From assembly GCA_946800325.1 (NCBI GenBank), contig CAMPEJ010000002.1, positions 372,001 to 436,000 on the forward strand: 64,000 nucleotides of DNA. Direction: 5' to 3'. Shown here piece after piece: positions 1 to 12,598 of the stretch. The notes beneath the pieces were generated by a model. It worked only from the letters and a program-made list of their open reading frames with translations. It ran no database searches and was not told the DNA's origin. The number at the start of each line of letters is the position of its first letter. Positions within the stretch are counted from its first letter, which is position 1. A program made the translations under genes and the position numbers. The DNA is from Luzula sylvatica. Its lineage: Eukaryota; Streptophyta; Magnoliopsida; Poales; Juncaceae.

Positions 1-310
1 TGAACTCCCCAAAGCATAAACAGATTGTTTTGAATCGAAAAACAAACTTTCTTAGTGTTTGTAAATTTTGGTGAAATGTTATGTGGTAAAAGATACAATT
101 CAAATGATCTCAAAATACGTTATTTGAACTCCCCAAAGCATAAACAGATTGTTTTGAATCGAAAAACAAACTGTCTTAGTGTTTGTAAATTTTGGTGAAA
201 TGTTATCTGGAAAAAGATACGATTCAAATTATCTCAAAATACGTTATTTGAACTCCCGAAAGCATAAACAAATTGTTTTGAATCGAAAAACAAATTTTCT
301 TAGTGTTTGT

Positions 311-2292
311 GAATTTCGGTGAAATGTTATGTGGTAAAAGATACGATTCGAATGATCTCAAAATACGTTATTTGAACTCCCCAAAGCATAAACAGATTGT
401 TTTGAATAGAAAAACAAACTTTCTTAGTGTTTGTAAATTTTGGTGAAATGTTATCTGGAAAAAGATACGATTCAAATGATCTCAAAATACGTTATTTGAA
501 CTCCCCAAAGCATAAACAAATTGTTTTGAATCGAAAAACAAACTTTCTTAGTGTTTGTAAATTTTGGTGAAATGTTATGTCGTAAAAGATACGATTCAAA
601 TGATCTCAAAATACGTTATTTGAACTCCCCAAAGCAAAAACATATTGTTTTGAATCGAAAAACAAACTGTCTTAGTGTATGTAAATTTTGGTGAAATGTT
701 ATATGGAAAAAGATACGATTCAAATGATCTCAAAATACGTTATTTGAACTCCCCAAAGCATAAACAAATTGTTTTGAATCGAAAAACAAACTTTCTTAGT
801 GTTTGTAAATTTTGGTGAAATGTTATGTGGTAAAAGATACGATTCAAATGATCTCAAAATACGTTATTTGATCTCCCCAAAGCATAAACAGATTGTTTTG
901 AATCGAAAAACAAACTTTCGTAGTGTTTGTAAATTTTGGTGAAATGTTATGTGGTACAAGATACGATTCAAATGATCTCAAAATACGTTATTTGAACTAC
1001 CCAAAGCATAAATAGATTGTTTTGAATCGAAAAACAAACTTTCTTAGTGTTTGTAAATTTTGGTGAAATGTTATGTGGTAAAAGATACGATTCAAATGAT
1101 CTCAAAATACGTTATTTGAACTCCCCAAAGCATAAACAGATTGTTTTGAATCGAAAAACAAACTTTCTTAGTGTTTAAAATTTTGGTGAAATGTTATGTA
1201 GTAAAAGATACGATTCAAATGATCTCAAAATACGTTATTTGTACTCCCCAAAGCATAAACAGATTGTTTTGAATCGAAAAACAAACTTTCTTAGTGTTTG
1301 TAAATTTTGGTGAAATGTTATGTGGTAAAAGATACGATTCGAATGATCTAAAAATATGTTATTTGAACTCCCCAAAGCATAAACAAATTGTTTTGAATCG
1401 AAAAACAAACTTTCTTAGTGTTTGTAAATTTTGGTGAAATGTTATGTAGTAAAAGATACGATTCAAATGATCTCAAAATACGTTATTTGAACTACCCAAA
1501 GCATAAACAGATTGTTTTGAATCGAAAAACAAACTTTCTTAGTGTTTGTAAATTTGGGTGAAATGTTATGTGGTAAAAGATACGATTCAAATGATCTCAA
1601 AATACGTTATTTGAACTCCCCAAAGCATAAACAGATTGTTTTGAATCGAAAAACAAACTTTCTTAGTGTTTGTAAATTTTGGTAAAATGTTATGTGGTAA
1701 AATATCCGATTCAAATAATCTCAAAATACGTTATTTGAATTCCCCAAAGCATAAACAGATTGTTTTGAATCGAAAAACAAACTTTCTTAGTGTTTGTAAA
1801 TTTTGGTGAAATGTTATGTGGTAAAAGATACGATTCAAATGATCTCAAAATACGTTATTTGAACTCCCCAAAGCATAAACAGATTGTTTTGAATCGAAAA
1901 ACAAACTTTCGTAGTGTTTGTAAATTTGGTGAAATGTTATGTGGTACAAGATACGATTCAAATGATCTCAAAATACGTCATTTGAACTACCCAAAGCATA
2001 AACAAATTGTTTTGAATCGAAAAACAAACTTTCTTAGTGTTTGTAAATTTTGGTAAAATGTTATGTGGTAAAAGATACGATTCAAATGATCTCAAAATAC
2101 GTTATTTGAACTCCCCAAAGCATAAACAGATTGTTTTGAATCGAAAAACAAACTGTCTTAGTGTTTGTAAATTTTGGTGAAATGTTATCTGGAAAAAGAT
2201 ACGATTCAAATTATCTCAAAATACGTTATTTGAACTCCCCAAAGCATAAACAAATTGTTTTGAATCGAAAAACAAATTTTCTTAGTGTTTGT
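311..2292 (+). repeat. Domain A block, 16-mer (1,982 bp)
   Basis: This lies between the first two GAATTTCGG monomers. Its length is 16x124 minus two single-base deletions, the TTTAAAATTTT form near 1176 and the AAATTTGGTG form near 1925. Sequence either side of 311 and 2293 matches closely (T49>G monomer, ATCTGG monomer, then GAATTTCGG), showing a copy shifted by 16 monomers. There is no long monomer in this block. Confidence 0.8.
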
Positions 2293-3092
2293 GAATTTCG
2301 GTGAAATGTTATGTGGTAAAAGATACGATTCGAATGATCTCAAAATACGTTATTTGAACTCCCCAAAGCATAAACAGATTGTTTTGAATAGAAAAACAAA
2401 CTTTCTTAGTGTTTGTAAATTTTGGTGAAATGTTATCTGGAAAAAGATACGATTCAAATGATCTCAAAATACGTTATTTGAACTCCCCAAAGCATAAACA
2501 AATTGTTTTGAATTGAAAAACAAACTTTCTTAGTGTTTGTAAATTTTGGTGAAATGTTATGTGGTAAAAGATACGATTCAAATGATCTCAAAATACGTTA
2601 TTTGAACTCCCCAAAGCATAAACAGATTGTTTTGAATAGAAAAACAAACTTTCTTAGTGTTTGTAAATTTTGGTGAAATGTTATGTGGTAAAAGATACGA
2701 TTCAAATGATCTCAAAATACGTTATTTGAACTCCCCAAAGCATAAACAGATTGTTTTGAATCGAAAAACAAACTTTCTTTGTGTTTGTAAATTTTGGTGA
2801 AATGTTATGTGGTAAAAGATACGATTCGAATGATCTAAAAATATGTTATTTGAACTCCCCAAAGCATAAACAAATTGTTTTGAATCGAAAAACAAACTTT
2901 CGTAGTGTTTGTAAATTTTGGTGAAATGTTATGTAGTAAAAGATACGATTCCAATGATCTCAAAATACGTTATTTGAACTCCCCAAATCATAAACAGATT
3001 GTTTTGAATCGAAAAACAAACTTTCTTAGTGTTTGTAAATTTTGGTGAAATGTTATGTGGTAAAAGATACGATTCAAATGATCTCAAAATAC

Positions 3093-3144
3093 GATTCAAA
3101 TCATTCAAATGATCTCAAAATACGATTCAAATGATTCAAATGAT
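3093..3144 (+). repeat. Long (163-bp) monomer: internal 31-bp and 9-bp micro-repeats, CATT type
   Basis: Thirteen normal bases (GTTATTTGAACTC, monomer 119-124 and 1-7) are replaced by 52 bp, giving +39. The new block is a 31-bp copy of the preceding monomer segment with an extra 9-bp ATTCAAATC/G step, then a second 21-bp partial copy running straight into CCCAAAG. The junction inverted repeat loses its right arm. This is the first of ten CATT-type copies. Confidence 0.9.
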
Positions 3145-4494
3145 CCCAAAGCATAAACAGATTGTTTTGAATCGAAAAACAAACTGTCTTATTGTTTGTA
3201 AATTTTGGTGAAATGTTATCTGGAAAAAGATACGATTCCAATGATCTCAAAATACGTTATTTGAACTCCCCAAAGCATAAACAAATTGTTTTGAATCGAA
3301 AAACAAACTTTCTTAGTGTTTGTAAATTTTGGTGAAATGTTATGTGGTAAAAGATACGATTCAAATGATCTCAAAATACGTTATTTGAACTCCCCAAAGC
3401 ATAAACAGATTGTTTTGAATAGAAAAACAAACTTTCTTAGTGTTTGTAAATTTTGGTGAAATGTTATGTGGTAAAAGATACGATTCAAATGATCTCAAAA
3501 TACGTTATTTGAACTCCCCAAAGAATAAACAAATTGTTTTGAATCGAAAAACAAACTTTCTTAGTGTTTGTAAATTTTGGTGAAATGTTATGTGGTAAAA
3601 GATACGATTCGAATGATCTAAAAATATGTTATTTGAACTCCCCAAAGCATAAACAAATTGTTTTGAATCGAAAAACAAACTTTCGTAGTGTTTGTAAATT
3701 TTGGTGAAATGTTATGTAGTAAAAGATACGATTCCAATGATCTCAAAATACGTTATTTGAACTCCCCAAAGCATAAACAAATTGTTTTGAATCGAAAAAC
3801 AAACTTTCTTAGTGTTTGTAAATTTTGGTAAAATGTTATGTGGTAAAAGATACGATTCAAATGATCTCAAAATACGTTATTTGAACTACCCAAAGCATAA
3901 ACAGATTGTTTTGAATCGAAAAACAAACTTTCTTAGTGTTTGTAAATTTTGGTGAAATGTTATGTGGTAAAAGATACGATTCAAATGATCTCAAAATACG
4001 TTATTTGAACTCCCCAAAGCATAAACAGATTGTTTTGAATCGAAAAACAAACTTTCTTAGTGTTTAAAATTTTGGTGAAATGTTATGTAGTAAAAGATAC
4101 GATTCAAATGATCTCAAAATACGTTATTTGAACTCCCCAAAGCATAAACAGATTGTTTTGAATCGAAAAACAAACTTTCTTAGTGTTTGTAAATTTTGGT
4201 GAAATGTTATGTGGTAAAAGATACGATTCGAATGATCTAAAAATATGTTATTTGAACTCCCCAAAGCATAAACAAATTGTTTTGAATCGAAAAACAAACT
4301 TTCTTAGTGTTTGTAAATTTTGGTGAAATGTTATGTAGTAAAAGATACGATTCAAATGATCTCAAAATAAGTTATTTGAACTCCCCAAAGCATAAACAGA
4401 TTGTTTTGAATCGAAAAACAAACTTTCTTAGTGTTTGTAAATTTTGGTGAAATGTTATGTGGTAAAAGATACGATTCAAATGATCTCAAAATAC

Positions 4495-4546
4495 GATTCA
4501 AATCATTCAAATGATCTCAAAATACGATTCAAATGATTCGAATGAT
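4495..4546 (+). repeat. Long monomer, CATT type, copy 2
   Basis: It lies 1,402 bp (11 monomers) after copy 1. It has a private A>G, giving ATTCGAATG in the second micro-repeat near 4535. Confidence 0.9.
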
Positions 4547-5979
4547 CCCAAAGCATAAACAGATTGTTTTGAATCGAAAAACAAACTGTCTTAGTGTTTG
4601 TAAATTTTGGTGAAATGTTATCTGGAAAAAGATACGATTCCAATGATCTCAAAATACGTTATTTGAACTCCCCAAAGCATAAACAAATTGTTTTGAATCG
4701 AAAAACAAACTTTCTTAGTGTTTGTAAATTTTGGTGAAATGTTATGTGGTAAAAGATACGATTCAAATGATCTCAAAATACGTTATTTGAACTCCCCAAA
4801 GCATAAACAGATTGTTTTGAATAGAAAAACAAACTTTCTTAGTGTTTGTAAATTTTGGTGAAATGTTATGTGGTAAAAGATACGATTCAAATGATCTCAA
4901 AATACGTTATTTGAACTCCCCAAAGCATAAACAAATTGTTTTGAATCGAAAAACAAACTTTCTTAGTGTTTGTAAATTTTGGTGAAATGTTATGTGGTAA
5001 AAGATACGATTCGAATGATCTAAAAATATGTTATTTGAACTCCCCAAAGCATAAACAAATTGTTTTGAATCGAAAAACAAACTTTCGTAGTGTTTGTAAA
5101 TTTTGGTGAAATGTTATGTAGTAAAAGATACGATTCCAATGATCTCAAAATACGTTATTTGAACTCCCCAAAGCATAAACAAATTGTTTTGAATCGAAAA
5201 ACAAACTTTCTTAGTGTTTGTAAATTTTGGTAAAATGTTATGTGGTAAAAGATACGATTCAAATGATCTCAAAATACGTTATTTGAACTACCCAAAGCAT
5301 AAACAGATTGTTTTGAATCGAAAAACAAACTTTCTTAGTGTTTGTAAATTTTGGTGAAATGTTATGTGGTAAAAGATACGATTCAAATGATCTCAAAATA
5401 CGTTATTTGAACTCCCCAAAGCATAAACAGATTGTTTTGAATCGAAAAACAAACTTTCTTAGTGTTTAAAATTTTGGTGAAATGTTATGTAGTAAAAGAT
5501 ACGATTCAAATGATCTCAAAATACGTTATTTGAACTCCCCAAAGCATAAACAGATTGTTTTGAATCGAAAAACAAACTTTCTTAGTGTTTGTAAATTTTG
5601 GTGAAATGTTATGTGGTAAAAGATACGATTCGAATGATCTAAAAATATGTTATTTGAACTCCCCAAAGCATAAACAAATTGTTTTGAATCGAAAAACAAA
5701 CTTTCTTAGTGTTTGTAAATTTTGGTGAAATGTTATGTAGTAAAAGATACGATTCAAATGATCTCAAAATAAGTTATTTGAACTCCCCAAAGCATAAACA
5801 GATTGTTTTGAATCGAAAAACAAACTTTCTTAGTGTTTGTAAATTTGGGTGAAATGTTATGTGGTAAAAGATACGATTCAAATGATCTCAAAATACGTTA
5901 TTTGAACTCCCCAAAGCATAAACAAATTGTTTTGAATCGAAAAACAAACTTTCTTAGTGTTTGTAAATTTTGGTAAAAT

Positions 5980-5990
5980 GTTATATGTGG
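5980..5990 (+). repeat. +2 bp monomer variant (GTTATATGTGG), nine copies in domain A
   Basis: A dinucleotide AT is duplicated within GTTATGTGG, and the same monomer reads AAAATATACG and is followed by a TGAATTCTCC start carrying an EcoRI site. The other copies begin at 9986, 15023, 17791, 20845, 22457, 25100, 26712 and 29975. The usual next-but-one monomer is a second EcoRI-bearing unit reading ATATCCGATT. Confidence 0.88.
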
Positions 5991-8128
5991 TAAAATATAC
6001 GATTCAAATGATCTCAAAATACGTTATTCGAATTCTCCAAAGCATAAACAGATTGTTTTGAATCGAAAAACAAACTTTCTTAGTGTTTGTAAATTTTGGT
6101 AAAATGTTATGTGGTAAAATATCCGATTCAAATGATCTCAAAATACGTTATTTGAATTCCCCAAATCATAAACAGATTGTTTTGAATCGAAAAACAAACT
6201 TTCTTAGTGTTTGTAAATTTTGGTGAAATGTTATGTGGTAAAAGATACGATTCGAATGATCTAAAAATATGTTATTTGAACTCCCCAAAGCATAAACAAA
6301 TTGTTTTGAATCGAAAAACAAACTTTCTTAGTGTTTGTAAATTTTGGTGAAATGTTATGTAGTAAAAGATACGATTCAAATGATCTCAAAATACGTTATT
6401 TGAACTACCCAAAGCATAAACAGATTGTTTTGAATCGAAAAACAAACTTTCTTAGTGTTTGTAAATTTGGGTGAAATGTTGTGTGGTAAAAGATACGATT
6501 CAAATGATCTCAAAATACGTTATTTGAACCTCCCAAAGCATAAACAGATTGTTTTGAATCAAAAAACAAACTTTCTTAGTGTTTGTAAATTTTGGTAAAA
6601 TGTTATGTGGTAAAATATCCGATTCAAATGATCTCAAAATACGTTATTTGAATTCCCCAAAGCATAAACAGATTGTTTTGAATCGAAAAACAAACTTTCG
6701 TAGTGTTTGTAAATTTGGTGAAATGTTATGTGGTACAAGATACGATTCAAATGATCTCAAAATACGTCATTTGAGCTCCCCAAAGCATAAACAAATTGTT
6801 TTGAATCGAAAAACAAACTTTCTTAGTGTTTGTAAATTTTGGTGAAATGTTATGTGGTAAAAGATACGATTCAAATGATCTCAAAATACGTTATTTGAAC
6901 TCCCCAAAGCATAAACAGATTGTTTTGAATCGAAAAACAAACTTTCGTAGTGTTTGTAAATTTGGTGAAATGTTATGTGGTACAAGATACGATTCAAATG
7001 ATCTCAAAATACGTCATTTGAACTCCCCAAAGCATAAACAAATTGTTTTGAATCGAAAAACAAACTTTCTTAGTGTTTGTAAATTTTGGTAAAATGTTAT
7101 GTGGTAAAAGATACGATTCAAATGATCTCAAAATACGTTATTTGAACTCCCCAAAGCATAAACAGATTGTTTTGAATCGAAAAACAAACTGTCTTAGTGT
7201 TTGTAAATTTTGGTGAAATGTTATCTGGAAAAAGATACGATTCAAATTATCTCAAAATACGTTATTTGAACTCCCCAAAGCATAAACAAATTGTTTTGAA
7301 TCGAAAAACAAATTTTCTTAGTGTTTGTGAATTTCGGTGAAATGTTATGTGGTAAAAGATACGATTCGAATGATCTCAAAATACGTTATTTGAACTCCCC
7401 AAAGCATAAACAGATTGTTTTGAATAGAAAAACAAACTTTCTTAGTGTTTGTAAATTTTGGTGAAATGTTATCTGGAAAAAGATACGATTCAAATGATCT
7501 CAAAATACGTTATTTGAACTCCCCAAAGCATAAACAAATTGTTTTGAATCGAAAAACAAACTTTCTTAGTGTTTGTAAATTTTGGTGAAATGTTATGTGG
7601 TAAAAGATACGATTCAAATGATCTCAAAATACGTTATTTGAACTCCCCAAAGCATAAACAGATTGTTTTGAATAGAAAAACAAACTTTCTTAGTGTTTGT
7701 AAATTTTGGTGAAATGTTATGTGGTAAAAGATACGATTCAAATGATCTCAAAATACGTTATTTGAACTCCCCAAAGCATAAACAGATTGTTTTGAATCGA
7801 AAAACAAACTTTCTTTGTGTTTGTACATTTTGGTGAAATGTTATGTGGTAAAAGATACGATTCGAATGATCTAAAAATATGTTATTTGAACTCCCCAAAG
7901 CATAAACAAATTGTTTTGAATCGAAAAACAAACTTTCGTAGTGTTTGTAAATTTTGGTGAAATGTTATGTAGTAAAAGATACGATTCCAATGATCTCAAA
8001 ATACGTTATTTGAACTCCCCAAATCATAAACAGATTGTTTTGAATCGAAAAACAAACTTTCTTAGTGTTTGTAAATTTTGGTGAAATGTTATGTGGTAAA
8101 AGATACGATTCAAATGATCTCAAAATAC

Positions 8129-8180
8129 GATTCAAATCATTCAAATGATCTCAAAATACGATTCAAATGATTCAAATGAT
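8129..8180 (+). repeat. Long monomer, CATT type, copy 3
   Basis: It lies 3,634 bp (29 monomers) after copy 2. It is followed by a GAGCTCC start in the second monomer downstream (near 8300), a private change. Confidence 0.9.
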
Positions 8181-8519
8181 CCCAAAGCATAAACAGATTG
8201 TTTTGAATCGAAAAACAAACTGTCTTAGTGTTTGTAAATTTTGGTGAAATGTTATCTGGAAAAAGATACGATTCCAATGATCTCAAAATACGTTATTTGA
8301 GCTCCCCAAAGCATAAACAAATTGTTTTGAATCGAAAAACAAACTTTCTTAGTGTTTGTAAATTTTGGTGAAATGTTATGTGGTAAAAGATACGATTCAA
8401 ATGATCTCAAAATACGTTATTTGAACTCCCCAAAGCATAAACAAATTGTTTTGAATCGAAAAACAAACTTTCTTAGTGTTTGTAAATTTTGGTGAAATGT
8501 TATGTGGTAAAAGATACGA

Positions 8520-9511
8520 TTCGAATGATCTAAAAATATGTTATTTGAACTCCCCAAAGCATAAACAAATTGTTTTGAATCGAAAAACAAACTTTCGTAG
8601 TGTTTGTAAATTTTGGTGAAATGTTATGTAGTAAAAGATACGATTCCAATGATCTCAAAATACGTTATTTGAACTCCCCAAAGCATAAACAAATTGTTTT
8701 GAATCGAAAAACAAACTTTCTTAGTGTTTGTAAATTTTGGTAAAATGTTATGTGGTAAAAGATACGATTCAAATGATCTCAAAATACGTTATTTGAACTA
8801 CCCAAAGCATAAACAGATTGTTTTGAATCGAAAAACAAACTTTCTTAGTGTTTGTAAATTTTGGTGAAATGTTATGTGGTAAAAGATACGATTCAAATGA
8901 TCTCAAAATACGTTATTTGAACTCCCCAAAGCATAAACAGATTGTTTTGAATCGAAAAACAAACTTTCTTAGTGTTTGTAAATTTTGGTGAAATGTTATG
9001 TGGTAAAAGATACGATTCGAATGATCTAAAAATATGTTATTTGAACTCCCCAAAGCATAAACAAATTGTTTTGAATCGAAAAACAAACTTTCGTAGTGTT
9101 TGTAAATTTTGGTGAAATGTTATGTAGTAAAAGATACGATTCCAATGATCTCAAAATACGTTATTTGAACTCCCCAAAGCATAAACAAATTGTTTTGAAT
9201 CGAAAAACAAACTTTCTTAGTGTTTGTAAATTTTGGTAAAATGTTATGTGGTAAAAGATACGATTCAAATGATCTCAAAATACGTTATTTGAACTACCCA
9301 AAGCATAAACAGATTGTTTTGAATCGAAAAACAAACTTTCTTAGTGTTTGTAAATTTTGGTGAAATGTTATGTGGTAAAAGATACGATTCAAATGATCTC
9401 AAAATACGTTATTTGAACTCCCCAAAGCATAAACAGATTGTTTTGAATCGAAAAACAAACTTTCTTAGTGTTTAAAATTTTGGTGAAATGTTATGTAGTA
9501 AAAGATACGAT
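8520..9511 (+). repeat. Tandem 4-mer duplication (496 bp per copy)
   Basis: The variant string GATTCGAATG, GATTCCAATG, GGTAAAATG and CTACCC is repeated in the same order at 8520-9015 and 9016-9511. I saw no difference by eye between the two copies. Confidence 0.75.
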
Positions 9512-11515
9512 TCAAATGATCTCAAAATACGTTATTTGAACTCCCCAAAGCATAAACAGATTGTTTTGAATCGAAAAACAAACTTTCTTAGTGTTTGTAA
9601 ATTTTGGTGAAATGTTATGTGGTAAAAGATACGATTCGAATGATCTAAAAATATGTTATTTGAACTCCCCAAAGCATAAACAAATTGTTTTGAATCGAAA
9701 AACAAACTTTCTTAGTGTTTGTAAATTTTGGTGAAATGTTATGTGGTAAAAGATACGATTCAAATGATCTCAAAATAAGTTATTTGAACTCCCCAAAGCA
9801 TAAACAGATTGTTTTCAATCGAAAAACAAACTTTCATAGTGTTTGTAAATTTGGGTGAAATGTTATGTGGTAAAAGATACGATTCAAATGATCTCAAAAT
9901 ACGTTATTTGAACTCCCCAAAGCATAAACAAATTGTTTTGAATCGAAAAACAAACTTTCTTAGTGTTTGTAAATTTTGGTAAAATGTTATATGTGGTAAA
10001 ATATACGATTCAAATGATCTCAAAATACGTTATTTGAATTCTCCAAAGCATAAACAGATTGTTTTGAATCGAAAAACAAACTTTCTTAGTGTTTGTAAAT
10101 TTTGGTAAAATGTTATGTGGTAAAATATCCGATTCAAATGATCTCAAAATACGTTATTTGAATTCCCCAAAGCATAAACAGATTGTTTTGAATCGAAAAA
10201 CAAACTTTCTTAGTGTTTGTAAATTTTAGTGAAATGTTATGTGGTAAAAGATACGATTCAAATGATCTCAAAATACGTTATTTGAACTCCCCAAAGCATA
10301 AACAGATTGTTTTGAATCGAAAAACAAACTTTCGTAGTGTTTGTAAATTTGGTGAAATGTTATGTGGTACAAGATACGATTCAAATGATCTCAAAATACG
10401 TCATTTGAACTCCCCAAAGCATAAACAAATTGTTTTGAATCGAAAAACAAACTTTCTTAGTGTTTGTAAATTTTGGTAAAATGTTATGTGGTAAAAGATA
10501 CGATTCAAATGATCTCAAAATACGTTATTTGAACTCCCCAAAGCATAAACAGATTGTTTTGAATCGAAAAACAAACTGTCTTAGTGTTTGTAAATTTTGG
10601 TGAAATGTTATCTGGAAAAAGATACGATTCAAATTATCTCAAAATACGTTATTTGAACTCCCCAAAGCATAAACAAATTGTTTTGAATCGAAAAACAAAT
10701 TTTCTTAGTGTTTGTGAATTTCGGTGAAATGTTATGTGGTAAAAGATACGATTCGAATGATCTCAAAATACGTTATTTGAACTCCCCAAAGCATAAACAG
10801 ATTGTTTTGAATAGAAAAACAAACTTTCTTAGTGTTTGTAAATTTTAGTGAAATGTTATCTGGAAAAAGATACGATTCAAATGATCTCAAAATACGTTAT
10901 TTGAACTCCCCAAAGCATAAACAAATTGTTTTGAATCGAAAAACAAGCTTTCTTAGTGTTTGTAAATTTTGGTGAAATGTTATGTGGTAAAAGATACGAT
11001 TCAAATGATCTCAAAATACGTTATTTGAACTCCCCAAAGCATAAACAGATTGTTTTGAATAGAAAAACAAACTTTCTTAGTGTTTGTAAATTTTGGTGAA
11101 ATGTTATGTGGTAAAAGATACGATTCAAATGATCTCAAAATACGTTATTTGAACTCCCCAAAGCATAAACAGATTGTTTTGAATCGAAAAACAAACTTTC
11201 TTTGTGTTTGTAAATTTTGGTGAAATGTTATGTGGTAAAAGATACGATTCGAATGATCTAAAAATATGTTATTTGAACTCCCCAAAGCATAAACAAATTG
11301 TTTTGAATCGAAAAACAAACTTTCGTAGTGTTTGTAAATTTTGGTGAAATGTTATGTAGTAAAAGATACGATTCCAATGATCTCAAAATACGTTATTTGA
11401 ACTCCCCAAATCATAAACAGATTGTTTTGAATCGAAAAACAAACTTTCTTAGTGTTTGTAAATTTTGGTGAAATGTTATGTGGTAAAAGATACGATTCAA
11501 ATGATCTCAAAATAC

Positions 11516-11567
11516 GATTCAAATCATTCAAATGATCTCAAAATACGATTCAAATGATTCAAATGAT
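11516..11567 (+). repeat. Long monomer, CATT type, copy 4
   Basis: It lies 3,387 bp (27 monomers) after copy 3, and is the left member of the 8-mer duplication. Confidence 0.9.
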
Positions 11568-12546
11568 CCCAAAGCATAAACAGATTGTTTTGAATCGAAA
11601 AACAAACTGTCTTAGTGTTTGTAAATTTTGGTGAAATGTTATCTGGAAAAAGATACGATTCCAATGATCTCAAAATACGTTATTTGAACTCCCCAAAGCA
11701 TAAACAAATTGTTTTGAATCGAAAAACAAACTTTCTTAGTGTTTGTAAATTTTGGTGAAATGTTATGTGGTAAAAGATACGATTCGAATGATCTCAAAAT
11801 ACGTTATTTGAACTCCCCAAAGCATAAACAGATTGTTTTGAATAGAAAAACAAACTTTCTTAGTGTTTGTAAATTTTAGTGAAATGTTATCTGGAAAAAG
11901 ATACGATTCAAATGATCTCAAAATACGTTATTTGAACTCCCCAAAGCATAAACAAATTGTTTTGAATCGAAAAACAAGCTTTCTTAGTGTTTGTAAATTT
12001 TGGTGAAATGTTATGTGGTAAAAGATACGATTCAAATGATCTCAAAATACGTTATTTGAACTCCCCAAAGCATAAACAGATTGTTTTGAATAGAAAAACA
12101 AACTTTCTTAGTGTTTGTAAATTTTGGTGAAATGTTATGTGGTAAAAGATACGATTCAAATGATCTCAAAATACGTTATTTGAACTCCCCAAAGCATAAA
12201 CAGATTGTTTTGAATCGAAAAACAAACTTTCTTTGTGTTTGTAAATTTTGGTGAAATGTTATGTGGTAAAAGATACGATTCGAATGATCTAAAAATATGT
12301 TATTTGAACTCCCCAAAGCATAAACAAATTGTTTTGAATCGAAAAACAAACTTTCGTAGTGTTTGTAAATTTTGGTGAAATGTTATGTAGTAAAAGATAC
12401 GATTCCAATGATCTCAAAATACGTTATTTGAACTCCCCAAATCATAAACAGATTGTTTTGAATCGAAAAACAAACTTTCTTAGTGTTTGTAAATTTTGGT
12501 GAAATGTTATGTGGTAAAAGATACGATTCAAATGATCTCAAAATAC

Positions 12547-12598
12547 GATTCAAATCATTCAAATGATCTCAAAATACGATTCAAATGATTCAAATGAT
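12547..12598 (+). repeat. Long monomer, CATT type, copy 5
   Basis: It lies 1,031 bp (8 monomers) after copy 4, with no difference seen between the two blocks. Confidence 0.9.

Larger units (their letters stand above)
3093..5896 (+). repeat. Tandem duplication of an 11-mer (1,402 bp per copy)
   Basis: The copies are 3093-4494 and about 4495-5896. They share the order long monomer, T49>G monomer, 102C monomer, 36A monomer, 102G/111A/118T monomer, 52G monomer, 73A monomer, CTACCC monomer and TTTAAAATTTT monomer. They differ at a few private bases, for example AAGAATAAAC near 3522 and a CGAATG in the long monomer near 4535. Confidence 0.8.
2293..7328 (+). repeat. Domain A block, 40-mer (5,036 bp) with internal 11-mer duplication
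   Basis: The block contains two 163-bp monomers 1,402 bp apart (3093 and 4495) and one +2 bp monomer at 5980. Its length is 40x124 plus 78 for the two long monomers, minus 2 net from small indels. The stretch after 3093 reappears after 4495 with the same order of variants, so an 11-mer was duplicated inside the block. At 6579-7092 a pair of monomer doublets is repeated at a 247-bp offset. Confidence 0.82.
7329..10715 (+). repeat. Domain A block, 27-mer (3,387 bp) with internal 4-mer duplication
   Basis: The length is 27x124 plus 39 for the long monomer at 8129, with small indels cancelling. The first 800 bp repeat the start of the previous block. A four-monomer cassette (102G/111A/118T; 52G then 102C; 73A; CTACCC) occurs twice in a row at 496 bp offset, starting at 8520 and 9016. 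Confidence 0.8.

Noticed and set aside
1790..2056. 88-codon open frame on + strand, repeated almost unchanged at 6579, 6826, 10213, 18018, 21072, 22684, 25327 and 26939
   Set aside because: It starts at GTG, not ATG, and is two monomers read in one frame. A 1-bp deletion (AAATTTGGTG) makes one monomer 123 bp, so the frame does not shift and a 41-residue unit is repeated. Its conservation simply follows the HOR. There is no promoter, start context or domain.
3093..3144. Transposon footprint or target-site duplication at the long monomer
   Set aside because: The extra bases are all derived from neighbouring monomer sequence (GATTCAAATG and ATCTCAAAATAC), so slippage or local duplication explains them better.
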